Source of the DNA: Acidobacteriota bacterium
Lineage (GTDB): Bacteria; Acidobacteriota; Vicinamibacteria; Vicinamibacterales; UBA8438
Reading direction: 5' to 3'
NCBI GenBank assembly: GCA_009838525.1
Contig: VXRJ01000034.1
Location: 640 to 64,639, forward strand
DNA length: 64,000 nt
The notes beneath the pieces were generated by a model. That model did not search any database. It saw only the letters and a program-made list of their open reading frames with translations, and was not told the DNA's origin. A program made the translations under genes and the position numbers. Below, one piece after another: positions 9,042-18,156 of this stretch (positions are counted from its first letter, which is position 1; each line of letters begins with the position of its first letter).

Positions 9042-11123
9042 ATGGGCTTGCTGGCGCCGTTGTTCCTGCTCGGGGCGGTGACGATCGCCGTGCCGATCAT
9101 CATCCACATGATTCAGCGCGAGCGGAAGGAGGAGGTGGAGTTTCCTTCCCTGATGTTCGTCCGGAAGATTCCGTTCCACTCGTTCCGGCGCCAGCGGATC
9201 CGCAACTGGTTCCTGCTGCTGCTCCGATGCGCCGCGCTGCTGCTTTTGCTGTTTGCCTTCACGCGGCCCTTCTTCCGCGCCGCGGCGCTGGCCGCGGTCA
9301 CGGAGGGTGCGCGCGAGGTGGTCGTGCTGGTCGATCGTTCCTGGAGCATGGGTTTCGGCGACCGGTGGGCGGGCGCCCAGGCGGCGGCGGTCGACGTGCT
9401 GGATGACCTCGCGGCGGACGATCAGGCGACCGTGATCCTCTTCGACAGCGGCGCCGAGTCGGGCCAGCGCTCGACGACCGACCGGGCCAGTCTGCGCAGT
9501 CTCGTGTCGAACGCCGAGGTGGGATCGGGCGTCACCCGTTACGGTCCGGCCCTGAAGCTGGCCGAAGGGATCTTCGAAGCGTCGGACCTGCCGCGGCTCG
9601 AGGCGGTGCTCATCAGCGACTTTCAGCGGAGCGGTGTCGAGAGCGCGTCCGGCGTGCGCTTCCCACCGGGAACGGTGCTTACGCCGGTGCAGGTGGGCGG
9701 CGACGAGGGGGACCTCACGAACGTCAGCGTCGCCGGGGTTCTGTTTCAGCGCGAGTATTTCTCCGGCCGCGAGCGTATTCAGGTGGCGGCGCGGCTGACC
9801 AACCGGAACGCGGTCGCGGTGAGTGGCCTGGACGTAACACTGGAGGTAGAAGGGCGGGAGGTGGAATCGCTGACCGCCGATCTCCCGGAAAGCGGATCGA
9901 CGACGGTGGACTTCGCGCCCGTCACGCTGGGTGACGAACCGATGACGGGCGCCGTCCGCATCGAAGGCGATGCGCTTCCGGCGGACGATGTCTTCTGGTT
10001 CGTCGTTTCGCCCGGCCAGGTGGTGAGGGTGTTGCTGGTTGGGAACGGCCTCGCTGCCGATGACTCGCACCTGTTCCTGTCGAGGGCTCTGGGGATCGGG
10101 TCGGAACCGGCGTTCGACGTCCGGACCGTCACGATCGATGCGCTTGCCGCTTCCGATTTCGCGGACCGGGAGGTCGCGATCCTCAACGATACGCGGCCAC
10201 CGGCCGGAGCGGCCGGCACGGCGCTGGCGACGTTCGTCGAGGAGGGAGGCGGCCTGTTCGTCGTCTCGGGCGAGCGCAGCGCGTGGTCCGGCGCGCCCGA
10301 CCTGTTGCCGGGTGCGCTGGGGCCCCCCGCGGATCGCGCCGGCCGTGGCGGAGCGCTCGGCTTCGTCGACTACAGCCACCCGGTCTTCGAAGTGTTCAGC
10401 GCCCCGCGAAGCGGCGACGTGACGACGACGCGGTTCTTCCGGTACCGCCCCATCGAGCCGGCGGATGACGCGACCGTGCTGGCTCGCTTCGACGATGGCA
10501 GCCCTGCGCTCGTCGAGCGACGCATCGGCAGCGGCGCGGTGCTGCTCTGGGCTTCGACCATCGACACTTTCTGGAACGACTTCGCGAAGAAGCCGGTGTA
10601 CCTGCCGTGGGTGCACCGCGTGGTGGAGCATCTGGCGAACTATTCGCCGCCGACGCCCTGGTTCTCGTCGGGGCAGGTGCTGAATCTCGCCGAGCAGGAC
10701 GTCTCGCTCGGCGACGGGGGCGTCGGCGGGGCGGACTATGTCGTGATGTCGCCCTCCGGCCAGCGGATGCCCGTCGATGTCGGAGGACGCGCCGGCTACA
10801 TCGATCTCGCCGAGCAGGGGCTCTACGAGGTGCACGACGCGACGGCGCCGGACGCGTTTCCCGTGTCGCTGGCCGTGAACGTCGACCTCGCCGAATCGGA
10901 CCTCACCGTGGTCGATCCGGAGGAGTTGGCGAGCATGGTGACCGGGCGCGCCGGGGGCGCGCGGGCGGACGGGGCAGCGGCGCCGGAGCGTGTGATTCCG
11001 GCGGAGGATCTGGAGCGGCAGCAGTCCATCTGGTGGTATCTGCTGGTCGCGGCGGCGCTGCTGTTCTTGAGCGAGACGCTGGTTTCGAACCGGCTGTCCC
11101 GGACGCAATTGAACGCGGAATGA
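9042..11123 (+). CDS. BatA-domain / VWA membrane protein
   Basis: 693 residues. The N-terminus (about 1-75) is the BatA/aerotolerance region: helix LLAPLFLLGAVTIAVPIIIHMI, then the conserved basic segment with EVEFPSLMFVRKI and a second helix FLLLLRCAALLLLLFAF. A VWA domain follows with MIDAS D98-R-S100-W-S102 (VVLVDRSWSM). A GATase-like region (VVRVLLVGNG, EEGGGLFVVSGERSAW) and a last membrane helix near residue 670 (WWYLLVAAALLFLSETLV) complete it. The domain order parallels the gene at 2746, so the operon encodes two related VWA/GATase membrane proteins. Likely a membrane partner of the MoxR ATPase. Confidence 0.9.
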   Translation: MGLLAPLFLLGAVTIAVPIIIHMIQRERKEEVEFPSLMFVRKIPFHSFRRQRIRNWFLLLLRCAALLLLLFAFTRPFFRAAALAAVTEGAREVVVLVDRSWSMGFGDRWAGAQAAAVDVLDDLAADDQATVILFDSGAESGQRSTTDRASLRSLVSNAEVGSGVTRYGPALKLAEGIFEASDLPRLEAVLISDFQRSGVESASGVRFPPGTVLTPVQVGGDEGDLTNVSVAGVLFQREYFSGRERIQVAARLTNRNAVAVSGLDVTLEVEGREVESLTADLPESGSTTVDFAPVTLGDEPMTGAVRIEGDALPADDVFWFVVSPGQVVRVLLVGNGLAADDSHLFLSRALGIGSEPAFDVRTVTIDALAASDFADREVAILNDTRPPAGAAGTALATFVEEGGGLFVVSGERSAWSGAPDLLPGALGPPADRAGRGGALGFVDYSHPVFEVFSAPRSGDVTTTRFFRYRPIEPADDATVLARFDDGSPALVERRIGSGAVLLWASTIDTFWNDFAKKPVYLPWVHRVVEHLANYSPPTPWFSSGQVLNLAEQDVSLGDGGVGGADYVVMSPSGQRMPVDVGGRAGYIDLAEQGLYEVHDATAPDAFPVSLAVNVDLAESDLTVVDPEELASMVTGRAGGARADGAAAPERVIPAEDLERQQSIWWYLLVAAALLFLSETLVSNRLSRTQLNAE

Positions 11124-11214
11124 GCGTGAGCGGAAACGGGAGTAATATGGGACGTTCCCGGGTCTGCGGATTCGGACGGACGGGCCCGGCGGCTTAGAAC
11201 GGAAGGCGACAACG

Positions 11215-14200
11215 ATGCTGAACGAGCCACTGCTGACCGGTGAACGGGACGAGCTCCTGCGGGCGATCCGGCACGTACGGAACCGGTGGCGCCTTCGTGT
11301 CGGACTGCGGAGCATCGCGGTGCTCGTGGCGGCCGCGCTCGGCACGCTGCTCGCGTCGTCGTACGGCCTGGAACTGATGAAGTTCTCGCCGGCCGCCATC
11401 ATCGGTTTCCGCGTCGTCACCTACCTCGCGCTGCTGGCCGCGGGCTGGTGGTTCTTCATCCGTCCGATCTCGCGCCGCGTCTCCGACGAACAGGTGGCTC
11501 TCTACCTGGAAGAAAACGAGCCATCTCTGCAGGCAGCGGTGTTGAGCGCCGTTGAAGAGGCTGGCAAGGGGAAGCGGGAGCGTGCCGCGGATCACTCGCC
11601 GGAGCTGGTCCACCGGCTCATCGAGTCCGCGGCCGAGCGCGTCCGCGACGTCGACATGGGACGCAGCGTCGAGCAGAACCAGTTGCAGCGGTCCTCCGGC
11701 ATGTTGGTCGCGGCCGGTCTTGCCGCGGTCCTCCTGTTCGTTTTCGGTCCGGCCTACCTGCGGCACGGGCTGTCGGCCCTTCTGACTCCGATGGCCGACG
11801 TGGAGGCGTCCAGTCCGTACCAGATCGACGTACTGCCGGGCGACGCCACCGTCGCGCGCGGCGCCGATCAGACGATCACGGCGCGACTGCTCGGCTTCGA
11901 AGCGGAAGAAGTCAACCTGCTGATGCGCAGCGCCGGCGCCGGCGACACCGTCGAGCGCCTGCCGCTGATTCCGGTCGAGAACGACGCTGGCGAGATGGTG
12001 GCCGGGACCTACGAGGTGCTGCTATTCGATCTGCAGGAAGCGGTTGACTATCACGTCGAGTCGACCGGCGTGGAGTCGGCTACCTACACGCTCGACGTTC
12101 TCGACCTGCCGTACGTCGAGCGGCTGGAACTTGAGTACCACTTCCCGGCCTACACCGGTTTGGAACCTCGTCTCGTGGAGCAGGGCGGCGACATCGCGGT
12201 CCTGCGGGGAACGGAAGTGCGGCTGCGCGCCATCCCCACCATGGGGACTGCCGGCGGCATGTTGGTCTTCGATGATGGTGACGGGGAAACCCTCGACCTG
12301 ATCGGCGCGGAGGATGGATCTCTGACGGCCAGTTTCGTCGTGGAGGAAGAAGGCTTCTACCGGATCGATCTGCAGGCGCCGTCCGGAGATCTGGTTACCG
12401 CGTCGCCGCAGTACACGATCGATGTCCTGACGGATCAGCCGCCCTCGGCCATGTTCATCCGGCCGGGCCGCGACACCACCGCGAACGCCATCGAGGAAGT
12501 CTTCGTCGAGGCGCGCGCCGATGACGATTTCGGCCTCTACTCGCTCGACGTGGTCTACTCGGTGAACGGCGGACCGGAGGAATCGGTCAGCCTGTTCAGC
12601 AGCGGCGGCGCGGGCGACAACGCGCTCAAGGAAGTCTCCGCCGGGCACACGTTCTTCCTGGAGGAGCTGGAGCTGGAGCCCGGCGACTTCCTCAGCTACT
12701 ACGCGCGGGCGACCGACCGGAACCTGCTGCAGGAGAACGACGACGTCAAGTCGGACCTCTACTTCATCCAGATCCGCCGGTACAGTTCCGATTTCCGCCA
12801 GCAGCAGTCGCAGGGCGGCGGGATGGGCGGCGCGGGCGGCGGCGCCGACGCGCGCGAACTGTCGAAGGCGCAGCGAGAGATCATCTCCGCGACCTTCAAC
12901 CTCATCCGTGATCAGGAGGACTACACCGACGAGGAGTTCCAGGAGAACGTGGTCTTCCTGACGCTTGCGCAGGGACGGCTGCGGGAGCAGGTGGAGACCC
13001 TCATCCGCCGGATGAACAGCCGCGTCATGCCGGCCGATCCGGCGTTCCGCACCATCCAGGACATCCTGCCGCAGGCGGCCGAAGCGATGCGCGAGGCGGA
13101 GGACGAGCTGCAGGAGCAGGATGCCGATGGCGCGCTGCCGCACGAGCAGCGTTCGTTGCAGTTCCTGCAGCGGGCGGAGGAAGCGTACGAAGAGGTGATG
13201 GTCACCATGGGCGGTGGCGGAGGCGGCGGTGGCGGAGGCAACGCCCAGGCGGCCGAGGATCTTGCCGACTTGTTCGAGCTGGAGCTCGACAAGATGCGGA
13301 ACCAGTACGAGACGCTGCAGCGCGGCCAGCAGCAGCAGGCGGACGAGACGATCGACGAGCTCATGGAGCGGCTCCGCGAGCTGGCGCGCCGGCAGGAGCG
13401 CGAAGCGGAGCGCCAGCGCCGCCGTGCCCGCGGACAGCAGTCGACCCAGGGCGGCGGCGGTGGCCAGCGCGCCCTGGCCGAGGAGGCGGAAGAAGCCGCC
13501 CGGCGGCTCGAGCGGCTCGCGCGCGAGCAGAACTCCCCGCAGATGATGGACGCGGCGCGCCGTCTCCAGGAAGCGGCCGACGCGATGCGGCGCGCCGCCG
13601 CCAACGATGACAACCTCGGCTTCTCGGAGGCGGGGACCGCGCTCGATCGGCTGCGCGAAGTGCAGGAGCGTTTGGGCTCCGAGCAGCGGGGCCGGCTCGA
13701 GCGGGACATCCAGGAGCAATTGCAGCGAGCCAACCGCCTGGCCGATCAGCAGCGTGAGATGCAGGGCGAGGTGGCGGAGTTCCCCGGCCTTCCCGACGAG
13801 GATCGTGCCCCCGCGCTCCGCAGCATGTTGGAGCAGAAGACGGCGATGGAGGAGGAGGTGGCCGACCTGGAGCGGTCCATCGATTCCACGTCGGCCGAGT
13901 TCCGGCGCGACGAGCGGGACGCGTCGCGCGAGTTGCAGGAAGCGGCGGCGAGCATCCGCGACAACAAGCTGAAGGAGAAGATCCGGTACTCGCGCGGCCT
14001 GGTCCGGAGCCGTCCGGGCGAGACGGCCAACGCCTTCGAGTCGGAGATCGGCGGCGACATCGAGGAGCTCGCGGAGATGCTCGAGGAAGCTGCGGCCGCC
14101 GTCGGGCGCTCAGAGGGAGACCGGATGGCGCAGGCGCTGGAGCAGACGCGCGACCTGATGCGCAGCCTGGAGTCACTCGACCACCGGATGTGGCAGGAGG

Positions 14201-14790
14201 GCCAGGAAGGCCAGGAGGCGCAACCGGGCGAGGGCCAGGAAGGCCAGCAGGGACAACAGGCGCAGCAGGGCCAGTCAGGCCAGGAAGGCGGCCAGCAGGG
14301 ACAGCAGGGCGGCCAGCCGGGCCAGGGTGACAATCCGAGCGCGCAGCCGGGCGGTGTCGACGGGCAGCCGGGCGGCGGAAACAGCTACGGCGGCGTCTTG
14401 GGCGGCTATGGCTGGGGCGATCGCCGGCCGGGAACGACCGTCTGGGAACCGGGCGACATCCGACAGTGGAGCCGCGAGTACACGCAGCGCGCCGGCGAAA
14501 TGGAGGGGTTGCGCCGCCTGCTGAACGAGGAGCAGTTCGAGGTGGGCGACCTGGATGCGATCATCCAGCAGATGCGCGAACTCGACGATCTGCGCCGCTA
14601 CCAGGATCCGGAAGCGATTGCGAAGCTCCAGGCGTTCGTCCTCGAAGAGCTGAAGCGCTTCGAGTACCGCCTCCGCCGTGAGATCACCGAGGAAAACGAA
14701 GAGCTCTTCCTCGCGGGCAACGAGGAAATGCCGGACAGCTTCCGCGACCTGGTCGAGGAGTACTTCCGGTCGCTGTCGGAGGACGACTAG
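11215..14790 (+). CDS. DUF4175-family large membrane protein with coiled coil and QG-rich tail
   Basis: 1191 residues. Three N-terminal membrane helices (about 35-50, 60-83, 161-180) precede Ig-like beta segments (residues about 200-520), then long charged helical stretches rich in E, Q and R predicted to form coiled coils (about 545-990). A glycine linker is at about 666-673. A strongly biased Q/G/E segment follows at about residues 995-1040, then a conserved globular C-terminus including WSREYTQRAGEMEGLRRLL. This layout matches DUF4175/TIGR02302-like proteins that close MoxR-VWA operons. It is the last gene of the operon; a 91-bp gap separates it from the BatA-type gene, so an extra promoter is possible. 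The coding strand is convergent with the lipoprotein gene at 14818. Confidence 0.85.
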   Translation: MLNEPLLTGERDELLRAIRHVRNRWRLRVGLRSIAVLVAAALGTLLASSYGLELMKFSPAAIIGFRVVTYLALLAAGWWFFIRPISRRVSDEQVALYLEENEPSLQAAVLSAVEEAGKGKRERAADHSPELVHRLIESAAERVRDVDMGRSVEQNQLQRSSGMLVAAGLAAVLLFVFGPAYLRHGLSALLTPMADVEASSPYQIDVLPGDATVARGADQTITARLLGFEAEEVNLLMRSAGAGDTVERLPLIPVENDAGEMVAGTYEVLLFDLQEAVDYHVESTGVESATYTLDVLDLPYVERLELEYHFPAYTGLEPRLVEQGGDIAVLRGTEVRLRAIPTMGTAGGMLVFDDGDGETLDLIGAEDGSLTASFVVEEEGFYRIDLQAPSGDLVTASPQYTIDVLTDQPPSAMFIRPGRDTTANAIEEVFVEARADDDFGLYSLDVVYSVNGGPEESVSLFSSGGAGDNALKEVSAGHTFFLEELELEPGDFLSYYARATDRNLLQENDDVKSDLYFIQIRRYSSDFRQQQSQGGGMGGAGGGADARELSKAQREIISATFNLIRDQEDYTDEEFQENVVFLTLAQGRLREQVETLIRRMNSRVMPADPAFRTIQDILPQAAEAMREAEDELQEQDADGALPHEQRSLQFLQRAEEAYEEVMVTMGGGGGGGGGGNAQAAEDLADLFELELDKMRNQYETLQRGQQQQADETIDELMERLRELARRQEREAERQRRRARGQQSTQGGGGGQRALAEEAEEAARRLERLAREQNSPQMMDAARRLQEAADAMRRAAANDDNLGFSEAGTALDRLREVQERLGSEQRGRLERDIQEQLQRANRLADQQREMQGEVAEFPGLPDEDRAPALRSMLEQKTAMEEEVADLERSIDSTSAEFRRDERDASRELQEAAASIRDNKLKEKIRYSRGLVRSRPGETANAFESEIGGDIEELAEMLEEAAAAVGRSEGDRMAQALEQTRDLMRSLESLDHRMWQEGQEGQEAQPGEGQEGQQGQQAQQGQSGQEGGQQGQQGGQPGQGDNPSAQPGGVDGQPGGGNSYGGVLGGYGWGDRRPGTTVWEPGDIRQWSREYTQRAGEMEGLRRLLNEEQFEVGDLDAIIQQMRELDDLRRYQDPEAIAKLQAFVLEELKRFEYRLRREITEENEELFLAGNEEMPDSFRDLVEEYFRSLSEDD
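14198..14335 (+). repeat. Low-complexity GGCCAG(GAA/CAG) repeat encoding Q/G/E-rich tract
   Basis: Imperfect tandem units of ggccagga/ggccagca encode a GQEGQEGQE and GQQGQQ style tract in the DUF4175 protein. The units are degenerate and in frame, so it is a coding low-complexity region rather than an array. Confidence 0.8.
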
Positions 14791-14817
14791 TCCCGCCGAG
14801 CCAGCCGCCCTGCCGCC

Positions 14818-15708
14818 TCACTCCGCCGCCAGAAGGCGGATGGACCCGTTCCGGGTCTTGAGACGCAGGTCGCGGCCGCCATTGCCAAGCCGGCCTTCCA
14901 GGTGGCGGCGTTTGTCCGTATGGGCGTCGACCGCGAGGTCGGTGCGGATGGAGCCGCGGTCGGTCCGTATCGACACGTCGGCGTCGATCGTTTCCGGCAC
15001 CCTCACCGTCACGCTGCCGTTTCGCGTCTCGAACGCGGCATCCCCGGTCCAGTCCGCACTGCCCAGCGTGGCGTTGACGCTGCCGTTTCGCGTGCGGGCT
15101 CGCGCCCGGCCGCCCGCCTCCACGCGGATGCGGCCGTTGCGAGTCCGGAGGTCGGCGTTGCCGTCGGCCGTCACCGTGACACTACCGTTGCGGGTCACCG
15201 CCCGCGCGTCCCCGACAATGCCAGTCAAGGTGACCGACCCGTTCCGCGTCTCGACGTCCACATCGCCGTCGAGGCCTTCCGCTGCGACGCTACCGTTGCG
15301 GCTGCGCGCTACCAGGTCCACATCGGCGGGAACGGCGACAGAGAAGTTGATACGCGGGGACGGCCCGAACCAGCCACGGGGCCACCAGTCCCGTTCGGGA
15401 TAGACCGCTTCGATGGTGACGCCATCGGCATGCTCGGTCACCTCGATGCGGATCTCATCCGCGTAGTGGCCGCGCCGTTCGCCATGCACCTCGACTTGAC
15501 CGCTCGATGACGGCTCGGCCCTGATCCGGCCGTTCCGCCCGATGATCTTCACCTGATTTCCGGCCGCGAGTTCACCCTCCCACGTAAACGGCTCGCCCGA
15601 GACTGCTTCCTGCGCACTGAGCGAAGACGTGAGGAGTGCCGTGTTCACGCAACCTGTCGTCGCGGCGACGACGATTCCGACGAGTACCAACCTGGGTATC
15701 CACTGCAT
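14818..15708 (-). CDS. Lipoprotein with DUF4097-type beta-helix repeats
   Basis: 296 residues. The leader ends in a lipobox ATTGC with Cys20, so it should be lipidated and anchored in the outer or inner membrane. The body consists of short beta repeats, each carrying the motif RNGS or RNGR: about eight copies (for example SRNGSV, ETRNGSV, VTRNGSV, RTRNGRI, KTRNGSI), spaced 17-25 residues. This is the DUF4097 putative adhesin fold, a right-handed beta-helix-like stack with a turn Asn-Gly at each rung. Function is not established for the family. Transcribed leftward, convergent with the DUF4175 gene (27 bp apart) and divergent from the phosphodiesterase gene. Confidence 0.85.
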   Translation of the reverse strand: MQWIPRLVLVGIVVAATTGCVNTALLTSSLSAQEAVSGEPFTWEGELAAGNQVKIIGRNGRIRAEPSSSGQVEVHGERRGHYADEIRIEVTEHADGVTIEAVYPERDWWPRGWFGPSPRINFSVAVPADVDLVARSRNGSVAAEGLDGDVDVETRNGSVTLTGIVGDARAVTRNGSVTVTADGNADLRTRNGRIRVEAGGRARARTRNGSVNATLGSADWTGDAAFETRNGSVTVRVPETIDADVSIRTDRGSIRTDLAVDAHTDKRRHLEGRLGNGGRDLRLKTRNGSIRLLAAE

Positions 15709-15779
15709 CGCCTACCCTCCTCTGCTCCGGCGTGGGTATTCCGTTATACGCGTAGCGTCGCAATGAGGTTCCCGGCCGG

Positions 15780-15806
15780 TTGACGGACCGCAGATCCGAC
15801 TATGAT
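15780..15806 (+). promoter_or_regulatory. Predicted promoter of the phosphodiesterase lipoprotein gene
   Basis: TTGACG (15780-15785) and TATGAT (15801-15806) with a 15-bp spacer lie 18 bp before the ATG at 15824; a GGGAAGGAT ribosome binding site falls between. Spacing is shorter than the usual 17 bp. Confidence 0.5.
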
Positions 15807-15823
15807 TCTTCGACGGGAAGGAT

Positions 15824-17359
15824 ATGAAGGCATTGCCGCGCATCGCCATCGTCTGCCTGTCCGCAGTGCTCCTGGCCGGTTGCGGCCAGCCGTCCCCGAG
15901 CGACGCGGAACTCGACGGGCCCGGGTCCGCTCCCGGCTCCGCACAGACCGCGCCGAGCCGCAACCTCCTGATCGTCCTCGACGGCCTCCGGCCCGACTAC
16001 GTCACGCCGGAGACGATGCCGAATCTGTACGCGCTCGGCGAGCGGGGCGTCGTATTCACGAATCATCATGCCGTCTATCCCACGGTGACGCGCGTGAATG
16101 CGGCCTCTATCTCGACCGGCGCCTACCCGGAAACGCACGGGTTGATGGGGAACGCGGTCTTCTTTCCGGAGGTGGACGCGACGCGGTTCCTCACCACCTC
16201 CGATCGGGCGAACCTGCTGCGCGTCGAGGAGGCCGAAGGAGGGCAACTGCTGACGGCCCCGACGCTGGGAGAGCTCCTGCAGGAGGCGGGCGAGCGCCTG
16301 CTGGCCGTGAGCGCCGGGTCGAGCGGATCGTCGTTCCTGCTGAACCACACCGTCGCCGGAGGGGGAATCATCCACTACGAATACGTGTTGCCGGAGTCTC
16401 TGGCCGAGCGCGTGGCGCAGCAGCTCGGGCCGCCACCCACGCTCGAATCGCCGAGCGACGAGCGGAACCGGTACATCGTCGATGCGTTCCTCGAGGTTGG
16501 GCTGGACGTCGTCGACCCAACCGTCACGTTCATGTGGCTCACTGATCCCGACACCACCGCCCATGTGCATGGCGTCGGACATCCGACGTCGATGGAGTCG
16601 ATACGTGCCGTGGACGCGGAGCTGGGGCGGCTGCAGGACGCGCTGGACGCGTCCGGGCGGCGGGACGACTTCAACATCTGGGTGACGTCGGACCATGGAT
16701 TCTCGACGCACACCGGCTTTGTCGACCTCCCGGCGCTGGTTGAGCCCTTCTTGGGGACGCTGGCGGACGGATCGCCACGTGTCGTCGCCGGGTCGGACGC
16801 GATTTACGTCCGCGACGGAGACGCGGATTCGGTGTCGGGGATCGTCGAGGCGCTGCAAGCCTCGGAGCGGGTCGGGGCGATCTTCACGCGCGGCGGGCGG
16901 GTGCCCGGGACGCTGTCGTTCGAAGTCGCGCGATGGGACCATCCGCGCGCCGCCGACATCCTCTACTCACCGGCATGGACCGACGCCGAGAACGAGTACG
17001 GCTATCGTGGGACCGCTGCCTCGTATGGCACGGCGGGCCACGGCAGCACCAGCCCGTTCGATATCCACAATACGTTGATCGCCGCCGGCCCGGACCTGAG
17101 ATCCGGCGTGGAGGTGTCGCTGCCGTCATCGAATGTCGACTTCGCGCCGACGATTCTCTCTCTGCTCGGCCTGCCGGCCGGATCCGCCATGGCCGGCCGC
17201 GCGCTGACCGAGGCGTTCGTCGACGGGCCGGAAGCGGAAGGGGACGTGGAGTCAGATGAAGTGACGGCGGAAACGCCCGACGCGGGTTACCGCGTCACGG
17301 CCCAGACGTCCGTGGTGGCCGGGCGTCGCTATCTCGACGGGGCGACGGCAGAGCGTTGA
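15824..17359 (+). CDS. Type I phosphodiesterase / nucleotide pyrophosphatase lipoprotein
   Basis: 511 residues. A lipobox LAGC places the lipidated Cys at residue 20. The alkaline-phosphatase-superfamily core follows: metal-binding Asp in LLIVLDGLRPDYV (Asp53), nucleophile region YPTVTRVNAASI (predicted Thr89), WLTDPDTTAHVHG, VTSDHGFSTHTG and GTAGHGSTSPFDI providing the remaining Asp/His metal ligands, all present. Such enzymes hydrolyse phosphodiester or pyrophosphate bonds with two zinc ions in the periplasm; the substrate cannot be read from sequence. It stands alone between a leftward lipoprotein gene and a leftward toxin-antitoxin pair. The ATG at 15824 is backed by GGGAAGG. Confidence 0.9.
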   Translation: MKALPRIAIVCLSAVLLAGCGQPSPSDAELDGPGSAPGSAQTAPSRNLLIVLDGLRPDYVTPETMPNLYALGERGVVFTNHHAVYPTVTRVNAASISTGAYPETHGLMGNAVFFPEVDATRFLTTSDRANLLRVEEAEGGQLLTAPTLGELLQEAGERLLAVSAGSSGSSFLLNHTVAGGGIIHYEYVLPESLAERVAQQLGPPPTLESPSDERNRYIVDAFLEVGLDVVDPTVTFMWLTDPDTTAHVHGVGHPTSMESIRAVDAELGRLQDALDASGRRDDFNIWVTSDHGFSTHTGFVDLPALVEPFLGTLADGSPRVVAGSDAIYVRDGDADSVSGIVEALQASERVGAIFTRGGRVPGTLSFEVARWDHPRAADILYSPAWTDAENEYGYRGTAASYGTAGHGSTSPFDIHNTLIAAGPDLRSGVEVSLPSSNVDFAPTILSLLGLPAGSAMAGRALTEAFVDGPEAEGDVESDEVTAETPDAGYRVTAQTSVVAGRRYLDGATAER

Positions 17360-17379
17360 TCAGGCGGCACGCGCAGAAG

Positions 17380-17790
17380 TCAGCGCGCTCCCTGCCCGAA
17401 GAGCCAGTTCTCCACTTTCAGCCCCGGTACCCGTCGGAAGTGCCCTTCGTCGTTGGTGACCAGGGTCGCGCTCATGCTTCGAGCATGCGCGGCGATCAGC
17501 ATGTCGTTTGCCGTGATCGGCCGTCCGTGCCGGACAAGCGCCTGGCGGATCACACCGTAGTGACCACCCGCCGCCGTGTCGAACGGCACGATATCGAGGT
17601 TCCTTCGAAACTCCTTGAGCTCCCGAACGTTCCGGCGGCGCTGGACTGAGTGCTCGACCCCGTAGCAGAGTTCGGCCCACGTAATCGCGGAAATGCAAAT
17701 GTCGCCGGCTTCTGCTTCGAATCGCTCCAGCAAGACTCTGTCGCGCTCATTGATGACATAAATGCAGATATTGGTGTCCAGCATGAACAT
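17380..17790 (-). CDS. vapC: VapC-type PIN-domain ribonuclease toxin
   Basis: 136 residues, starting MFMLDTNICIYVI at an ATG that overlaps the antitoxin stop by one base (TGATG). The PIN-domain acidic residues are in place: Asp5, Glu40 (SAITWAELCYG), Asp96 (PITANDMLIAAHA) and Asp114 (LVTNDEGHF). These bind Mg2+ in VapC toxins, which cleave RNA, often tRNA. A longer open frame upstream is rejected because the antitoxin occupies it. The C-terminal VPGLKVENWL is typical of the VapC family. Confidence 0.93.
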   Translation of the reverse strand: MFMLDTNICIYVINERDRVLLERFEAEAGDICISAITWAELCYGVEHSVQRRRNVRELKEFRRNLDIVPFDTAAGGHYGVIRQALVRHGRPITANDMLIAAHARSMSATLVTNDEGHFRRVPGLKVENWLFGQGAR

Positions 17791-18032
17791 CAGCGCACCC
17801 GGTCCCGTTCGTCGAGCGGCAGGTCTTCCCGCGCCGGCAGGGACCCGCGCGATCGGGCGCTGAAGTACGCGCGCCAATCCTTGCCGCGCGGGCGCAGAGT
17901 CAACTGATCGTCCACCTTGACGATTTCGACTTCCGTTGTCTCGAAACGGCATGCGGCCGGGAGACGCACGGCCTGGCTGCGTCCGCTCCAGAACACCTTG
18001 GCGACGCCTCGATAGTCGGGTGCCGACTTCAT
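17790..18032 (-). CDS. vapB: VapB-type antitoxin
   Basis: 80 residues, from the ATG at 18030-18032 with an AGGGGAG ribosome binding site seven bases upstream. The N-terminal AbrB/MazE-like swapped-hairpin DNA-binding segment is recognisable (KVFWSGRSQAVRLPAACRF, then VEIVKVDDQLTLRPRG). The C-terminal half is the likely VapC-wrapping tail. It is co-transcribed with and overlaps vapC. A 14-bp palindrome upstream is the likely operator through which VapBC represses itself. Confidence 0.9.
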   Translation of the reverse strand: MKSAPDYRGVAKVFWSGRSQAVRLPAACRFETTEVEIVKVDDQLTLRPRGKDWRAYFSARSRGSLPAREDLPLDERDRVR

Positions 18033-18059
18033 GACGGATGCTCCCCTATGTAATATCCC

Positions 18060-18073
18060 ATGATATATATCAT
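18060..18073. promoter_or_regulatory. Palindromic operator upstream of vapBC
   Basis: ATGATATATATCAT is a perfect 14-bp palindrome and an AT-rich island in GC-rich DNA, 28 bp upstream of the vapB start and overlapping the probable -10 area. VapB antitoxins bind such palindromes; binding here is inferred. Confidence 0.6.
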
Positions 18074-18104
18074 ACCCGGCGACGTTCCTACGCGCCGCGA
18101 GGAG

Positions 18105-18130
18105 TTGGCGGTCGGCTCGTGGGGTATGAT
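18105..18130 (+). promoter_or_regulatory. Predicted promoter of third DUF4159 gene
   Basis: TTGGCG (18105-18110) and TATGAT (18125-18130), 14 bp apart, precede the ATG at 18157; GGGAGGG between them and the start is the ribosome binding site. Confidence 0.35.
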
Positions 18131-18156
18131 GCCGAATACGCAGGGAGGGACTGCGC

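Noticed and set aside
8976-11420. Long minus-strand frame across the BatA-type gene
   Set aside because: Compositional shadow of the plus-strand BatA/VWA gene; no motifs of its own.
14198-14335. CRISPR-like repetitive DNA
   Set aside because: Repeats are imperfect, contiguous and in frame, without spacers; they encode a Q/G/E-rich tract.
14818-15708. Regular repeats as a possible array
   Set aside because: The repeated unit is a protein motif (RNGS) of a beta-helix lipoprotein; the DNA is degenerate and spacers are coding.
17791-17952. N-terminal extension of VapC
   Set aside because: It would overlap the antitoxin; the TGATG overlap start yields the canonical PIN-domain N-terminus.
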